Notes: a model not told the origin generated them from the sequence alone. 16,635 bases of DNA from Anaerolineales bacterium UBA7227 (GCA_002473085.1 DKTP01000017.1:1-16635), one strand, 5' to 3'; positions 8,302 through 16,262 are shown, counted from the first letter of the stretch. Made by a program: numbers and translations.

Positions 8302-9135
8302 TCACAGATTGGCGATCTGGCCGGCGTACTTGGCGCTGATGTCAATGACCCAATTTTCGATGTCGGTATCAGGCAGGATCGAATCCGCGCTATACAAGAC
8401 CTTCTCCTGGTTGTTTTCCACCTGCGCGATCCCGCGGCCGATGATGGTCTTCTGGAACATTTCGTCGTACGCGACCAGGACCGGGATGACGATGGCGGCG
8501 TCCTTCTTCTCCAGTACGGCGTTGATCGCCTTAGTCGTCTCGGTGTGATCGTAATGCACGATGTGTCCGCACCACCCGTAACTATGTTCGCCGATGCCGA
8601 TGGCCTGTTTGACGTGGTCCGCCACTTTGTCGAACAGTTCTCCCCATTCCTTGTCGTAGGCCGAATCGCCATAGCCGATCAGAACCAACCCTTCGTTTTC
8701 GGGATTCCTGGACAGTTCCCGGCTCCGCCTCAGGACATTTTGCGGCAGGGTGTTGGAAAAATCGAGCAGCGGAGCGATGTGGATTCTGGCCTTCGGGGTG
8801 TAGCGTTCGATCTTCTCCGATTCGAGTTCCTCGATCACCTGGGCGTCGTTCTTCTGCCCGAGGATGGTGGGAATATCCTCGAAGGAGTGCGAACTGATCG
8901 TCAGGAAGATCGGCACGATGACGACGTCCGTGAAGCCTTCGGCGTCGAATTCCTTCATCCGCGTCGCGATGGACGGTTCGGTGTATTCCATGAAAGCGGT
9001 TTTCGTCTCTTCGATGATCCCGCCCGCGAGGATGGCGCCGCGCACTCTCGCTTCGAGATCGGTCAAGGCGTTTCGCCACGTCTCCGAGCGTGAACCGTGA
9101 TTGATCAACAGTAAACCGATTTTTCGTTTGGACAT
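8302..9135 (-). CDS. CbiX/SirB-family chelatase-like protein, two-domain form
   Basis: A 277-residue protein whose N-terminal half has the CbiX layout: [12 protein letters not shown] with His13, [14 protein letters not shown] with Glu53, and [22 protein letters not shown] with His83. The two histidines match the metal-binding pair of small CbiX chelatases, which insert cobalt (or iron in SirB) into sirohydrochlorin on the way to B12 or siroheme. The C-terminal half repeats the fold ([13 protein letters not shown] near 149, [18 protein letters not shown] near 213) but has Tyr-Gly and Tyr-Asp where the histidines would be, so it looks structural. No other B12 or siroheme gene is nearby, so the metal and substrate are unproven. 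ATG 9135 was chosen over ATG 9150 because GAGGA lies eight bases before it and the first strand starts at once. Confidence 0.75.
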   Translation of the reverse strand: MSKRKIGLLLINHGSRSETWRNALTDLEARVRGAILAGGIIEETKTAFMEYTEPSIATRMKEFDAEGFTDVVIVPIFLTISSHSFEDIPTILGQKNDAQVIEELESEKIERYTPKARIHIAPLLDFSNTLPQNVLRRSRELSRNPENEGLVLIGYGDSAYDKEWGELFDKVADHVKQAIGIGEHSYGWCGHIVHYDHTETTKAINAVLEKKDAAIVIPVLVAYDEMFQKTIIGRGIAQVENNQEKVLYSADSILPDTDIENWVIDISAKYAGQIANL

Positions 9136-9229
9136 TGAGCGTTTCCTCATTCTTTGGTTGATTTTTCCCCGCCGCGCGAACCGCGCAAAAGAGACGGCGG
9201 CAATCCCTAACGGCGGGTATTGAGATCGC

Positions 9230-9259
9230 AGTCTAGCATAAATGGAAAGAAAAGGGCAA
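9230..9259 (-). promoter_or_regulatory. promoter of the chelatase gene
   Basis: On the minus strand TTGCCC (9254-9259) and TAGACT (9230-9235) are spaced by 18 bases, and TG lies one base before the -10 hexamer (an extended -10). The leader would be about 90 bases. Confidence 0.5.
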
Positions 9260-9312
9260 TAAAAAATTCTGTCTGGTGTTGATGCAAAAAGCCCTGAGAG
9301 AATTAATACCCA

Positions 9313-9341
9313 TTGACATCTTCCCTCTTTCCTACTAAACT
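9313..9341 (+). promoter_or_regulatory. promoter of the recombinase-like gene
   Basis: A perfect TTGACA (9313-9318), a 17-base spacer and TAAACT (9336-9341). Transcription should start near 9348, giving a short leader of about 30 bases that contains the RBS. It is one of the best promoter matches in the window. Confidence 0.75.
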
Positions 9342-9379
9342 ATACGCATTACCTACACGCTATCTCGAAAGGAGGCGTC

Positions 9380-10276
9380 ATGTCCCCCTCTTCCACAACC
9401 GCCCGCGTCACCGCGCAGGCATCGCTCGCCACGGCCATCAAAGCCTGGGAACTTTATCTCTATGACCAGGGCCGCTCGCCCAACACCGTCAAAGCCTTTC
9501 TCTCCGACGTCAACCTGCTGGCTGGCTTCCTCCCGCCCGATCGCCAGATCGGCGCGGTCACCACCACCGACCTCAACCGCTTCTTCAAATGGATGGAGAA
9601 GGAGCGCGACGTCCCGTGCAGCCCGAAGACGCTGGCGCGGCGCATCACCTCGGTCAAGTCGCTGTTTCGCTGGCTGCATCAATACGGCGTGCTGACTCTC
9701 GATCCCGCCGAAAAGGTCGCGCAGCGATCCGCCATCAGTCCGCTCCCGCAGGTGTTGACGGACGACGAGGCCGCCGCCGCGCTGGAGGCCGCCGACCGCC
9801 ACCGCCGCGGACCCAAGCCGGACGCGCGTCCCTACGCGTTGCTCTCCCTCCTGCTGATCACGGGCATCAAAAAGAGCGAGTGCCTCGGCATCCATCTCAA
9901 TCACATTGACCTCGACTCGTCGGGCGGACCGCTGGTCTTCATCCGCTACGCCAGCCCGTCCAACCGCTACAAGGAACGCAAACTTCTCCTGACCGAGGAG
10001 TGGGTGGAGGCGTACAAGGAATATCTCGCCCAATACGCCCCCACCGACCAGCTATTCCCCTGGTCGCCGCGGCGGCTGGAGTACCTGCTCGAAGACATCG
10101 GCGAGGAGGCCGCGCTCGACAAGCATCTCTCCTTCGACATGTGCCGCTGGACAAGCGCCTTGCGCGATTACGGCAGCGGGATGGAACTCGACCGCATCCG
10201 CCAGAAACTGGGCGTCTCGAAGATCCAGTGGCGCGAACTAAATATGAAGCTGCGTCAGTTGAGCGAACAGAAGTAG
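9380..10276 (+). CDS. tyrosine recombinase-like protein lacking the catalytic residues
   Basis: A 298-residue protein built like XerC/XerD. A helical core-binding domain (about 15-105, with YLYDQGRSPNTVKAFLSDVNLL and ITSVKSLFRWLHQYGVLTLDPAEKV) is followed by a catalytic-type domain (about 125-290, with LTDDEAAAAL and LLSLLLITGIKKSECLGI). The active-site set is gone. Box I, usually TGLRISEL, reads TGIKKSEC, with Lys164 in place of Arg. The HxLRH motif reads SFDMCRW (251-257). The LGH motif reads LGVS (277-280), and the nucleophile Tyr position aligns with Asn288. Only the beta-hairpin Lys (198 or 201) remains. It cannot work as a normal recombinase, but the frame, the promoter and a strong AAAGGAGG site (9368-9375) are intact. 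A DNA-binding role is my inference. No att sites or other mobile genes are next to it. Confidence 0.8.
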   Translation: MSPSSTTARVTAQASLATAIKAWELYLYDQGRSPNTVKAFLSDVNLLAGFLPPDRQIGAVTTTDLNRFFKWMEKERDVPCSPKTLARRITSVKSLFRWLHQYGVLTLDPAEKVAQRSAISPLPQVLTDDEAAAALEAADRHRRGPKPDARPYALLSLLLITGIKKSECLGIHLNHIDLDSSGGPLVFIRYASPSNRYKERKLLLTEEWVEAYKEYLAQYAPTDQLFPWSPRRLEYLLEDIGEEAALDKHLSFDMCRWTSALRDYGSGMELDRIRQKLGVSKIQWRELNMKLRQLSEQK

Positions 10277-10283
10277 AAAATCG

Positions 10284-10361
10284 GTACACGGATTACGCGG
10301 ACGAAAACGGATTTTTAAAATAAATCCGTGCAAATCCCTCAAATCTGCGTAATCCGTGTAC
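10284..10361. repeat. nested palindromic intergenic repeat between convergent genes
   Basis: GTACACGGATTACGC (10284-10298) is the exact reverse complement of 10347-10361. A second hairpin, CGGATTT/AAATCCG (10308-10314 and 10322-10328), is nested inside. The AATCCGTG unit recurs within the element, as in a family of intergenic repeats seen in many bacterial genomes. It fills the gap between the recombinase-like gene and tilS and could end transcription from both sides. Confidence 0.7.
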
Positions 10362-10368
10362 AGAAAAT

Positions 10369-11814
10369 TTATTCCGCTTTTTTCTTCGCGGGGGAGACGA
10401 GCGTGAAATACAAAATCCGCCGGGATGATTTCGTCAACCGAAACGGATGCGCGGGCTGGTAGCCGGGAATCCACGCGATCTGGTCGCCCGCGCACAGCAG
10501 GGGCCAGCGTTCGCGCGCCCGTTGGGGGAGTTTCTCGTTGGTGAAGAAATCCGATAATTTCTGCGAATGACCGTCCATGCCGAGCGGCTCAAAGCGGTCT
10601 CCTTCGCGGCGGACGCGCAAATGCAGTTCGCCCTGGAAGGTCTCCGCGTCCAGCCAGGCCTGGAAGGGATTCTCGTTCTCGCGCGCCTGCTCCAGCGCCA
10701 GCGCGGGGATGTTCCACGCCTCGGCGCCGAACTTCCAGCCGCCAGGCAACTCAACCTGCGACGGGACCGTAAGTGGAAGCAGGTCCGCTCCGGCGGGCAA
10801 TTGGGGCCAGCGTTCGAACGGAAGCGTGGCCTCGCTCCCGGCAATGTAGACCTGTCCGGCCTCGCGCAAGAGGCGGAGTCCGCCGCTGAGGTGCAGGAAT
10901 CCGTTTTGCCTGGAATCGGACAGGAAGGCGGTCATCCTGTCCAGCGCGGCGTAGGTGACGTCGGCCGCAGGGTGGATCCGCTCGACGGCGCGGCGAAACA
11001 GGTGACGTTGGAGTCCGACCGAGAGTCCCGTCAGCGCGGAAAAGTCGAAGACGACGAGTCCGCTCGATTCGTTGACGACCGCGCGCGCCCACGCCGCGTC
11101 CACAGCCTGGAGCAAGATCTCGTGGTCGGTCTGAAGCAGTTGCGCCGTGCGCCAGACGGCTTCGCGGAATCTCGGGTTGTAGGTTTCGAGGTTGGGAATG
11201 AGCAGGTGCCGGATGCGATTGCGCAGGAAATTGAGCGAGTCGTTGCTGGGATCGTAATGCGGACGCAGCCCCTGACCCGCGCAGTAGACGACCGTCTCCT
11301 CGCGCCAGACGTCGAGGAGCGGACGCACAAGCGGGATCTCCACATCGAAGACGGAGAGGACGGTGCGATAGGTCATGCCTTTGAGACCGGTCAACCCCGC
11401 GCCGCGCAGGAAGTGCATTAAGACCGTCTCCACCTGATCGTCCGCGGTGTGACCGACCGCCACAGCCTGGGCGCGGTGTTGGCGCGCCAGCGTGAATAGA
11501 AAGCGATAGCGCAGGGTGCGGGCCGCGTCTTCGATGGAGAGTTTTTTCTCGTCGGCGAAGGCGCGCACGTTGGCGCTCTCGATGATGGAGGGGAGTCCCA
11601 GGCGCGCGGCCGTGGTTTCGACGGCGGTGGCTTCAGCGTCGGAGTTCTCGCGCAGTTTATGGTTGAAGTGAGCGACAATGATGGGATAACCCGCGCCGCG
11701 CAGCAGGTCCATCAGGCACAGGCTGTCAGGTCCGCCTGAGACGGCGACGACGATCTGCCGCTTTGGGTCGAGGCGGCATTGGGCGCGGAAGATGGAGTCC
11801 ATGCTGGGGAGCAT
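10369..11814 (-). CDS. tilS: tRNA(Ile)-lysidine synthase TilS
   Basis: A 481-residue protein with the PP-loop ATPase motif SGGPDS at 26-31, HFNHKLR at 49-55 and GHTADDQVETVLMHFLRG at 121-138, all typical of TilS. The middle region and a C-terminal TilS_C-like domain (about 390-470, with LHLRVRREGDRF and KLSDFFTNEKLP) match the long, three-domain form. TilS uses ATP to join lysine to C34 of the CAU-anticodon tRNA(Ile), so that it reads AUA codons; it is normally essential. The gene lies 42 bases after the epimerase gene on the same strand and probably shares its promoter. ATG 11814 was taken; ATG 11802 is also possible, and neither has a clear RBS. Its stop lies eight bases from the palindromic repeat. 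Confidence 0.96.
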   Translation of the reverse strand: MLPSMDSIFRAQCRLDPKRQIVVAVSGGPDSLCLMDLLRGAGYPIIVAHFNHKLRENSDAEATAVETTAARLGLPSIIESANVRAFADEKKLSIEDAARTLRYRFLFTLARQHRAQAVAVGHTADDQVETVLMHFLRGAGLTGLKGMTYRTVLSVFDVEIPLVRPLLDVWREETVVYCAGQGLRPHYDPSNDSLNFLRNRIRHLLIPNLETYNPRFREAVWRTAQLLQTDHEILLQAVDAAWARAVVNESSGLVVFDFSALTGLSVGLQRHLFRRAVERIHPAADVTYAALDRMTAFLSDSRQNGFLHLSGGLRLLREAGQVYIAGSEATLPFERWPQLPAGADLLPLTVPSQVELPGGWKFGAEAWNIPALALEQARENENPFQAWLDAETFQGELHLRVRREGDRFEPLGMDGHSQKLSDFFTNEKLPQRARERWPLLCAGDQIAWIPGYQPAHPFRLTKSSRRILYFTLVSPAKKKAE

Positions 11815-11856
11815 GGGTCAATTAAACCACAAGATGTTCCGAGTCAGAAACCGGGT

Positions 11857-12261
11857 TTAAATTTGATACAGCTCGACCAGGACCCCGCCCGTGGATTCGG
11901 GATGGATGAAGGCGTATTTCTTCCCGTCCGCGCCGACGCGCGGCTCCTCGTTGATCAGGCGGACGTTCTTCGCTTTGAGCCGCGCCAGCATCCCGGCGAT
12001 GTCGTCCACTTCGAGGCAGAGATGGTGCATCCCCGGCCCGCGTTTGGCGAGATATTTGGCGATGCCCGAGTCGTCGGTGGTGGGCATGACGAGTTCCACC
12101 TCCGCGCCCGCGAGGGGGAGGAACGCGACCTGCGATTTTTCCGCGGGGACGTCGCGCAGTTCGTGAAGTTCGATCCCCAGCGCGTCGCGCCAGAACGCGA
12201 GCGACTTCTCCATATCGTCCACGACGACGGCAACGTGATTGACGGCTTTGACGGTTGGCAT
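11857..12261 (-). CDS. mce: methylmalonyl-CoA epimerase
   Basis: A 134-residue vicinal-oxygen-chelate (glyoxalase fold) protein of the usual length. Candidate metal ligands are His9 (VNHVAVVVDD), Gln44 (KSQVAFLP), His80 (GMHHLCLEVDD) and Glu130 (VLVELYQI), which is the His-Gln-His-Glu set of methylmalonyl-CoA epimerases. It interconverts the 2S and 2R forms of methylmalonyl-CoA between propionyl-CoA carboxylase and the mutase. The start codon overlaps the stop of the CoA-binding gene by one base (TAATG), and GGGAG at 12269-12273 lies seven bases upstream, so the two are translationally coupled. The mutase catalytic subunit is encoded 706 bases upstream on the same strand, which confirms the pathway assignment. 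Confidence 0.94.
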   Translation of the reverse strand: MPTVKAVNHVAVVVDDMEKSLAFWRDALGIELHELRDVPAEKSQVAFLPLAGAEVELVMPTTDDSGIAKYLAKRGPGMHHLCLEVDDIAGMLARLKAKNVRLINEEPRVGADGKKYAFIHPESTGGVLVELYQI

Positions 12262-12752
12262 TAATTGACTCCCATAAACCCGAACAGGCGCCACATTCCC
12301 CGCATCATTGCGTGAGCGAAGTCCGGTTTCAGAAATTGGTTGGGACACGACCCCGGGATGACCGCGATCCCGTTCCGACGCGCTTTCTCCACCGCCGGTT
12401 GCGAGACGCTGGTCATGCTCGCCGCGAGACCAGGCTTCGTCCCCATCATGCAGTGCATCCAGACGCGCCGAATGCCGAGCTCGATACACTGGTCCACGAT
12501 GAGATCGGTCACCTTTGGGCTGGCGAGGATGAAGACCGCGTCCACTTTTTCGGGGATGGATTTCAGGTCGGGGTAACACGGCGCGTCTTTAAAAGCGGCG
12601 ATACGAGGGTTCACTGCGAAGACCCGGTAACCGTTCTCCTTGAATTTATCGTAGGCCAGATTACAGCCTGTGTCCCGCTTATCTGATACGCCGACGACGG
12701 CGATGTTCTTCTGGGCGAGGAAATCCCGCGCCAGGTCATCCAATCCTGCCAT
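12261..12752 (-). CDS. CoA-binding domain protein (YccU/CoA_binding_2 family)
   Basis: A 163-residue single Rossmann-type domain. KNIAVVGVSDKRDTGCNLAYDKFKENGYRVFAVNPR (residues 15-50) is the nucleotide-binding opening of the family. DAVFILASPKVTDLIVDQCIELGIRRVWMHCM and GIAVIPGSCPNQ follow in the expected order. Members resemble the CoA-binding part of succinyl-CoA synthetase alpha without its catalytic His domain, and no enzymatic role is established. It opens the unit that continues with the epimerase and tilS: AAGGAG lies six bases before the ATG and a promoter with a perfect -10 lies just upstream. A role in handling methylmalonyl- or succinyl-CoA is suggested only by this position. Confidence 0.88.
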   Translation of the reverse strand: MAGLDDLARDFLAQKNIAVVGVSDKRDTGCNLAYDKFKENGYRVFAVNPRIAAFKDAPCYPDLKSIPEKVDAVFILASPKVTDLIVDQCIELGIRRVWMHCMMGTKPGLAASMTSVSQPAVEKARRNGIAVIPGSCPNQFLKPDFAHAMMRGMWRLFGFMGVN

Positions 12753-12775
12753 GCGATTCTCCTTGAACGAGGCGG

Positions 12776-12803
12776 ATTATACGCCGCCGGCCCTCACGCG
12801 CAA
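12776..12803 (-). promoter_or_regulatory. promoter of the CoA-binding/epimerase/tilS unit
   Basis: On the minus strand a perfect TATAAT (12776-12781) follows TTGCGC (12798-12803) after 16 bases. The start would be near 12769, giving a leader of about 17 bases that contains the AAGGAG site. It separates this unit from the mutase gene upstream. The rest of the gap 12804-12951 shows nothing I can name. Confidence 0.65.
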
Positions 12804-12951
12804 GATGATGAAAATCACCCGTCCATTCGATGAACATTACCGGCGCCGCGGGGAAGTCTCAAGCGCGGCGGCTCTTCGCCAGAAAGCGTCTGCAAACCAG
12901 GGCTCAGACGACGTTCTCTAACGCCGCCCGGCAGCGGCTTGCCAGAAACCC

Positions 12952-12974
12952 ATTTTAAGGAAAAGCCTTAAAAT
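12952..12974 (-). terminator. AT-rich hairpin over the mutase stop codon
   Basis: ATTTTAAGG (12952-12960) pairs exactly with CCTTAAAAT (12966-12974), with a five-base loop. The stem contains the mutase stop codon. It lacks a following U-tract on the minus strand, so terminator function is weakly supported. Confidence 0.35.
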
Positions 12975-14623
12975 CCCTCCGCCACATATTCGCCCCACAC
13001 CCCGCGCAGGCAATTACAGATTTCGCCGAGCGTGATATCGCGTTCCACGCACTCGATGAAGAGCGGCATCAGGTTTTGCGTCCCCTTCGCGGCCTCGGCC
13101 AGTTTGCCGAGCAGCGCGTCCACCGCTCCCTGATCTCTATTCGCTCTCAACTCCTTCAACCTCTCGCGCTGACCGACCTCGATCGCCGGGTCTACCTTCA
13201 ACCGTTCCAGCGCGATCTCTTCCTTCACCTGGAATTGGTTGACGCCCACGATGATCTGTTCCTTCTTCTCGACGGCTTGCTGGGCCGCGTACGCCGCGTC
13301 CTGGATCTCGCCCTGGACGAAGCCGCGCTCGATGGCTTTGAGCGCGCCGCCCATCCCGTCGATCCGGCGGATGTACTCGTCGGCGCGTTTCTCGATCTCG
13401 TCGGTGAGACTTTCGATCAGATACGAGCCCGCCAGCGGATCGATCGAATCCGCCACGCCCGACTCGTAGGCGATGACCTGCTGGGTGCGGAGCGCCACGC
13501 GCACGGACTTCTCAGTGGGCAGCCAGAGCGCCTCGTCCATGCTGTTGGTGTGCAGGGACTGGGTCCCGCCGAGGACGGCGGACAGGGCCTGCAATGTAAC
13601 CCGCACGATATTGTTTTCAGGCTGCTGCGCGGTGAGGGTCGAACCGGCCGTCTGCGTGTGGAAGCGCAACTGCCACGAGGAGGGTTTCTTCGCGCCGAAG
13701 CGTTCGCGCATGATCTTTGCCCACATGCGCCGCGCCGCGCGGAACTTGGCGACCTCCTCCAATAGGTTGTTGTGCGCGTTGAAGAAGAACGAAAGCTGAC
13801 CCGCGAACGCGTCCACGTCCAGACCGGCTTTGAGCGCGGCGTCCACATAGGCGATCCCGTTCGCGAGCGTAAAAGCGACCTCCTGCACGGCCGTCGAACC
13901 CGCCTCGCGGATGTGATAACCGCTGATGGAAATCGTATTCCAGTTCGGGGTCTCCTGCGCGCAGAACGAGAAAATATCCGTGATGAGGCGCATCGAAGGC
14001 GCGGGCGGAAAGATATACGTCCCGCGCGCCGCGTATTCTTTCAAGATGTCGTTCTGGATGGTGCCGCGCAGTTCGCGCATGTCCGCGCCCTGGCGTTTCG
14101 CCACGGCGACGTACATGGCGAGCAAAACGCCGGCCGGCGCGTTGATGGTCATCGAGGTGGAGACTTTGTCGAGGGGAATCTGATAGAATAGCCGCTCCAT
14201 ATCCCGGATGGAGGAGATGGAGACGCCCACTTTGCCCACCTCGCCCCGCGCGATGGGATCGTCCGCGTCGTAGCCGATCTGCGTCGGGAGGTCGAACGCG
14301 ACGGAGAGGCCGGTCTGCCCCTGGTCGAGCAGGAAGCGGTAGCGTTTGTTGGATTCCTCGGCGGTCGAGAATCCCGCGTATTGGCGCATCGTCCAGAAGC
14401 GCGAACGGTACATCGTCGGCTGGACGCCGCGCGTAAAGGGATATTCGCCGGGGAAGCCGATCCGCTCCTCGTAGGCCGCGCCCGCCTCAACGTCGGGAAG
14501 GGCGAGGCGGGGAAGTTCGACGCCGGAGGAGGTCTCGAAGCGGGGTTTCCGTTCGGAGAATTTGTCCAGCGATTTTTTCAGAATCGAATCCTGCCATTTT
14601 TGAAAAGCGTCTTTGAGGGTCAT
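12968..14623 (-). CDS. mcmA: methylmalonyl-CoA mutase, catalytic (large) subunit without B12-binding domain
   Basis: A 551-residue protein covering only the TIM-barrel substrate domain. Full-length mutases are about 720 residues, so the roughly 140-residue cobalamin domain is a separate gene not seen here. Motifs are [24 protein letters not shown] (69-92), [15 protein letters not shown] (105-119), [21 protein letters not shown] (187-207), [13 protein letters not shown] (232-244) and [20 protein letters not shown]. Tyr82 and Arg200 match Tyr89 and Arg207 of the Propionibacterium enzyme, the residues that mark methylmalonyl-CoA mutase; isobutyryl-CoA mutase has Phe and Gln there. His237 matches its His244. 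It rearranges (R)-methylmalonyl-CoA to succinyl-CoA. ATG 14623 was chosen; a TTG 13 codons earlier is possible, and the RBS is weak. The epimerase lies downstream in a separate unit. Confidence 0.95.
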   Translation of the reverse strand: MTLKDAFQKWQDSILKKSLDKFSERKPRFETSSGVELPRLALPDVEAGAAYEERIGFPGEYPFTRGVQPTMYRSRFWTMRQYAGFSTAEESNKRYRFLLDQGQTGLSVAFDLPTQIGYDADDPIARGEVGKVGVSISSIRDMERLFYQIPLDKVSTSMTINAPAGVLLAMYVAVAKRQGADMRELRGTIQNDILKEYAARGTYIFPPAPSMRLITDIFSFCAQETPNWNTISISGYHIREAGSTAVQEVAFTLANGIAYVDAALKAGLDVDAFAGQLSFFFNAHNNLLEEVAKFRAARRMWAKIMRERFGAKKPSSWQLRFHTQTAGSTLTAQQPENNIVRVTLQALSAVLGGTQSLHTNSMDEALWLPTEKSVRVALRTQQVIAYESGVADSIDPLAGSYLIESLTDEIEKRADEYIRRIDGMGGALKAIERGFVQGEIQDAAYAAQQAVEKKEQIIVGVNQFQVKEEIALERLKVDPAIEVGQRERLKELRANRDQGAVDALLGKLAEAAKGTQNLMPLFIECVERDITLGEICNCLRGVWGEYVAEGF

Positions 14624-14653
14624 GGTTTCACTCGCTTGTCCTGTTTTCTTCCA

Positions 14654-14659
14654 AGTATA
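14654..14659 (-). promoter_or_regulatory. candidate -10 box for the mutase gene
   Basis: TATACT on the minus strand, 31 bases before the ATG, matches five of six consensus bases. No good -35 is present at the right distance, so this is tentative. Confidence 0.35.
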
Positions 14660-14702
14660 CAACCTTTACGCTTACAAATTTGATAGAGAGGACTTTTCAC
14701 CC

Positions 14703-14731
14703 TTGCCCGCTTGCGGCAATAAGTTTATTAA
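14703..14731 (+). promoter_or_regulatory. candidate promoter of the beta-helix gene, possibly leaderless
   Basis: TTGCCC (14703-14708), a 17-base spacer and TATTAA (14726-14731). Transcription would start at or next to the ATG at 14739, which has no convincing Shine-Dalgarno site. Confidence 0.4.
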
Positions 14732-14738
14732 AGACGGC

Positions 14739-16262
14739 ATGAAGAAAATTATTTTTAACTCGGTGTTAATTGCGCTGGCGCTTTCGCTGCTCCTGCCCGC
14801 GCGGACGGCGCGCGCCGCCGGCAAGACCTACTATGTGGCGACAAACGGAAAAGATTCCAACGCCGGAACGCAGGCCGCGCCCTGGCGCACCATCCAAAAG
14901 GCGGCCAATGTAGCCGCGGCCGGAGACACGGTCTACGTGCGCGGCGGGACGTACCACGAAAAGGTCATCGTCAAAAACAGCGGCGCGGCGGGAAACTACA
15001 TCACGTTCTCATCCTATCCCGGCGAGACGGCGGTCGTTGACGTGCGCGATATCAAAATGGAGAACTATCACGAAGGCGGGTTCACCGTCAACCAGAAGAG
15101 TTACGTCCAGATCGTCGGATTCCGCGTCGTCAATTCCAACTCCACCGACAACGGCGGGTTCGGGATCGTCTGCGTCCACTCCGATCACTGCAACGTCAAA
15201 AACAACCAGACTTACAACACGTATCGTTCGGGCATCATGATCCGCTCCAGTTCCAACGTGATCGTCGAGGGCAACGACGTGGAACTCGCCAACCACGACG
15301 GCAACCAGGAAATGCTCGCCATTTCGGGCAGCGAGTTCGTCACCGTGCTGAACAACCGCGTCCACGACGGCGGATCCGGCGCGCAAGGCGGCGAGGGCAT
15401 CAGCGTCTACTACGGCTCGCGCGACGTCCTGGTGAAAGGCAACGAAGTCTTTCGCGGCCCGCGCGTCGGCATCTATGTGGACGCCTACAAGGGCAACGGC
15501 TATAACATCACCATTGACGGAAACTTCGTCCACGAAAACCAGCGCTCGGGGATCTCCATCGAAGCCGAAAAGAGAGGCTATGGGCTGAACAACATCGTCG
15601 TCGTCAACAACATCGTCTACAAGAACGCCACCAGCGGCATCCTGCTCGGCAACTGGGGCTACGGCGCGTTGAACAACATCTTCATCGTCAACAACACGGT
15701 CGTCCAAAACGGCAGCGAGGGCGGCGGCGGGATCGGCCTCTGGAACGACCGCGCCAAAAACGTCGTCGTCCGCAACAACCTGCTCAGCCAGAACACGCAA
15801 TTCACCATCCAGATAAACGGGACGCCTCCTTCCGAGACGACCATCACCAACAACCTGCTGGACGGATTCCGCAACCTCTCCGGCGAGACGCGCGGGACGA
15901 ACTACGTGACTGGCGCTCCCCGCTTCGTCAACGTCTCCGCCTCCGACTTTCGGCTGGACGCGGCCTCCCCGGCCATCAACGCCGGGACGGGCGCCGACGC
16001 GCCCAAGCGCGACTTCGCCGACGCGCCCCGCCCGAACGATTCAAAATGGGACATCGGCGCGTACGAATTCAGCGGAACGGCCGTCACCCCGGCCGTCGTC
16101 TTCAGCGATAACTTCAACGCCGCCTTCAAAGGCTGGACCAAAACGGGCAAAGTCGTTTGGAGCGCGGCCGCGCCGCGTATCGGCCGCGCAGCGTCCGCCT
16201 GGCCGGGAACGCGTCCATCAGCCGCGTCGTCTCCACGCAGGGATATGAGAATCTCAAATTGA
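14739..16262 (+). CDS. secreted right-handed parallel beta-helix protein (frameshifted near its C-terminus)
   Basis: The protein starts with a signal peptide: Lys2-Lys3, a hydrophobic stretch 4-19, and cleavage likely after Ala26 in ARTARA. The mature start, KTYYVATNGKDSNAGT then APWRTIQKAANVAAAGDTVYVRGGTYHE (about 48-75), is the opening of DUF1565 and PL9-type beta-helix proteins. About ten coils of 22-25 residues follow, rich in N-N steps (for example VVVNNIVYKNATSGILLG, IFIVNNTVVQNG), to about residue 400. A SPAINAGT...DIGAYE block then closes the helix, as in many such proteins. Relatives are often pectate lyases or other polysaccharide enzymes; I cannot name the substrate. The frame then reads into nonsense after about 16187 and stops at 16262, while the expected C-terminal domain continues in another frame. 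The upstream extension to 14613 is rejected because the signal peptide begins at 14739. Confidence 0.85.
   Translation: MKKIIFNSVLIALALSLLLPARTARAAGKTYYVATNGKDSNAGTQAAPWRTIQKAANVAAAGDTVYVRGGTYHEKVIVKNSGAAGNYITFSSYPGETAVVDVRDIKMENYHEGGFTVNQKSYVQIVGFRVVNSNSTDNGGFGIVCVHSDHCNVKNNQTYNTYRSGIMIRSSSNVIVEGNDVELANHDGNQEMLAISGSEFVTVLNNRVHDGGSGAQGGEGISVYYGSRDVLVKGNEVFRGPRVGIYVDAYKGNGYNITIDGNFVHENQRSGISIEAEKRGYGLNNIVVVNNIVYKNATSGILLGNWGYGALNNIFIVNNTVVQNGSEGGGGIGLWNDRAKNVVVRNNLLSQNTQFTIQINGTPPSETTITNNLLDGFRNLSGETRGTNYVTGAPRFVNVSASDFRLDAASPAINAGTGADAPKRDFADAPRPNDSKWDIGAYEFSGTAVTPAVVFSDNFNAAFKGWTKTGKVVWSAAAPRIGRAASAWPGTRPSAASSPRRDMRISN

Noticed and set aside
9380..10361. An integrative element with the recombinase-like gene as its integrase
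   Set aside because: The protein lacks catalytic residues, no tRNA gene or direct att repeats flank it, and the neighbours are housekeeping genes.
12808..12921. A 38-codon plus-strand frame (MMKITRPFDEHYRRRG...) in the gap upstream of the CoA-binding gene
   Set aside because: No RBS, no recognisable family, and it overlaps the -35 flank of the minus-strand promoter. It cannot be supported as a gene.
14613..14738. Longer N-terminus for the beta-helix protein
   Set aside because: It would bury the signal peptide that starts at 14739 and overlaps the start of the divergent mutase gene.
16137..16190. Programmed -1 frameshifting in the beta-helix gene
   Set aside because: No slippery X XXY YYZ heptamer in the correct frame and no obvious downstream pseudoknot. 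A missing base is simpler.
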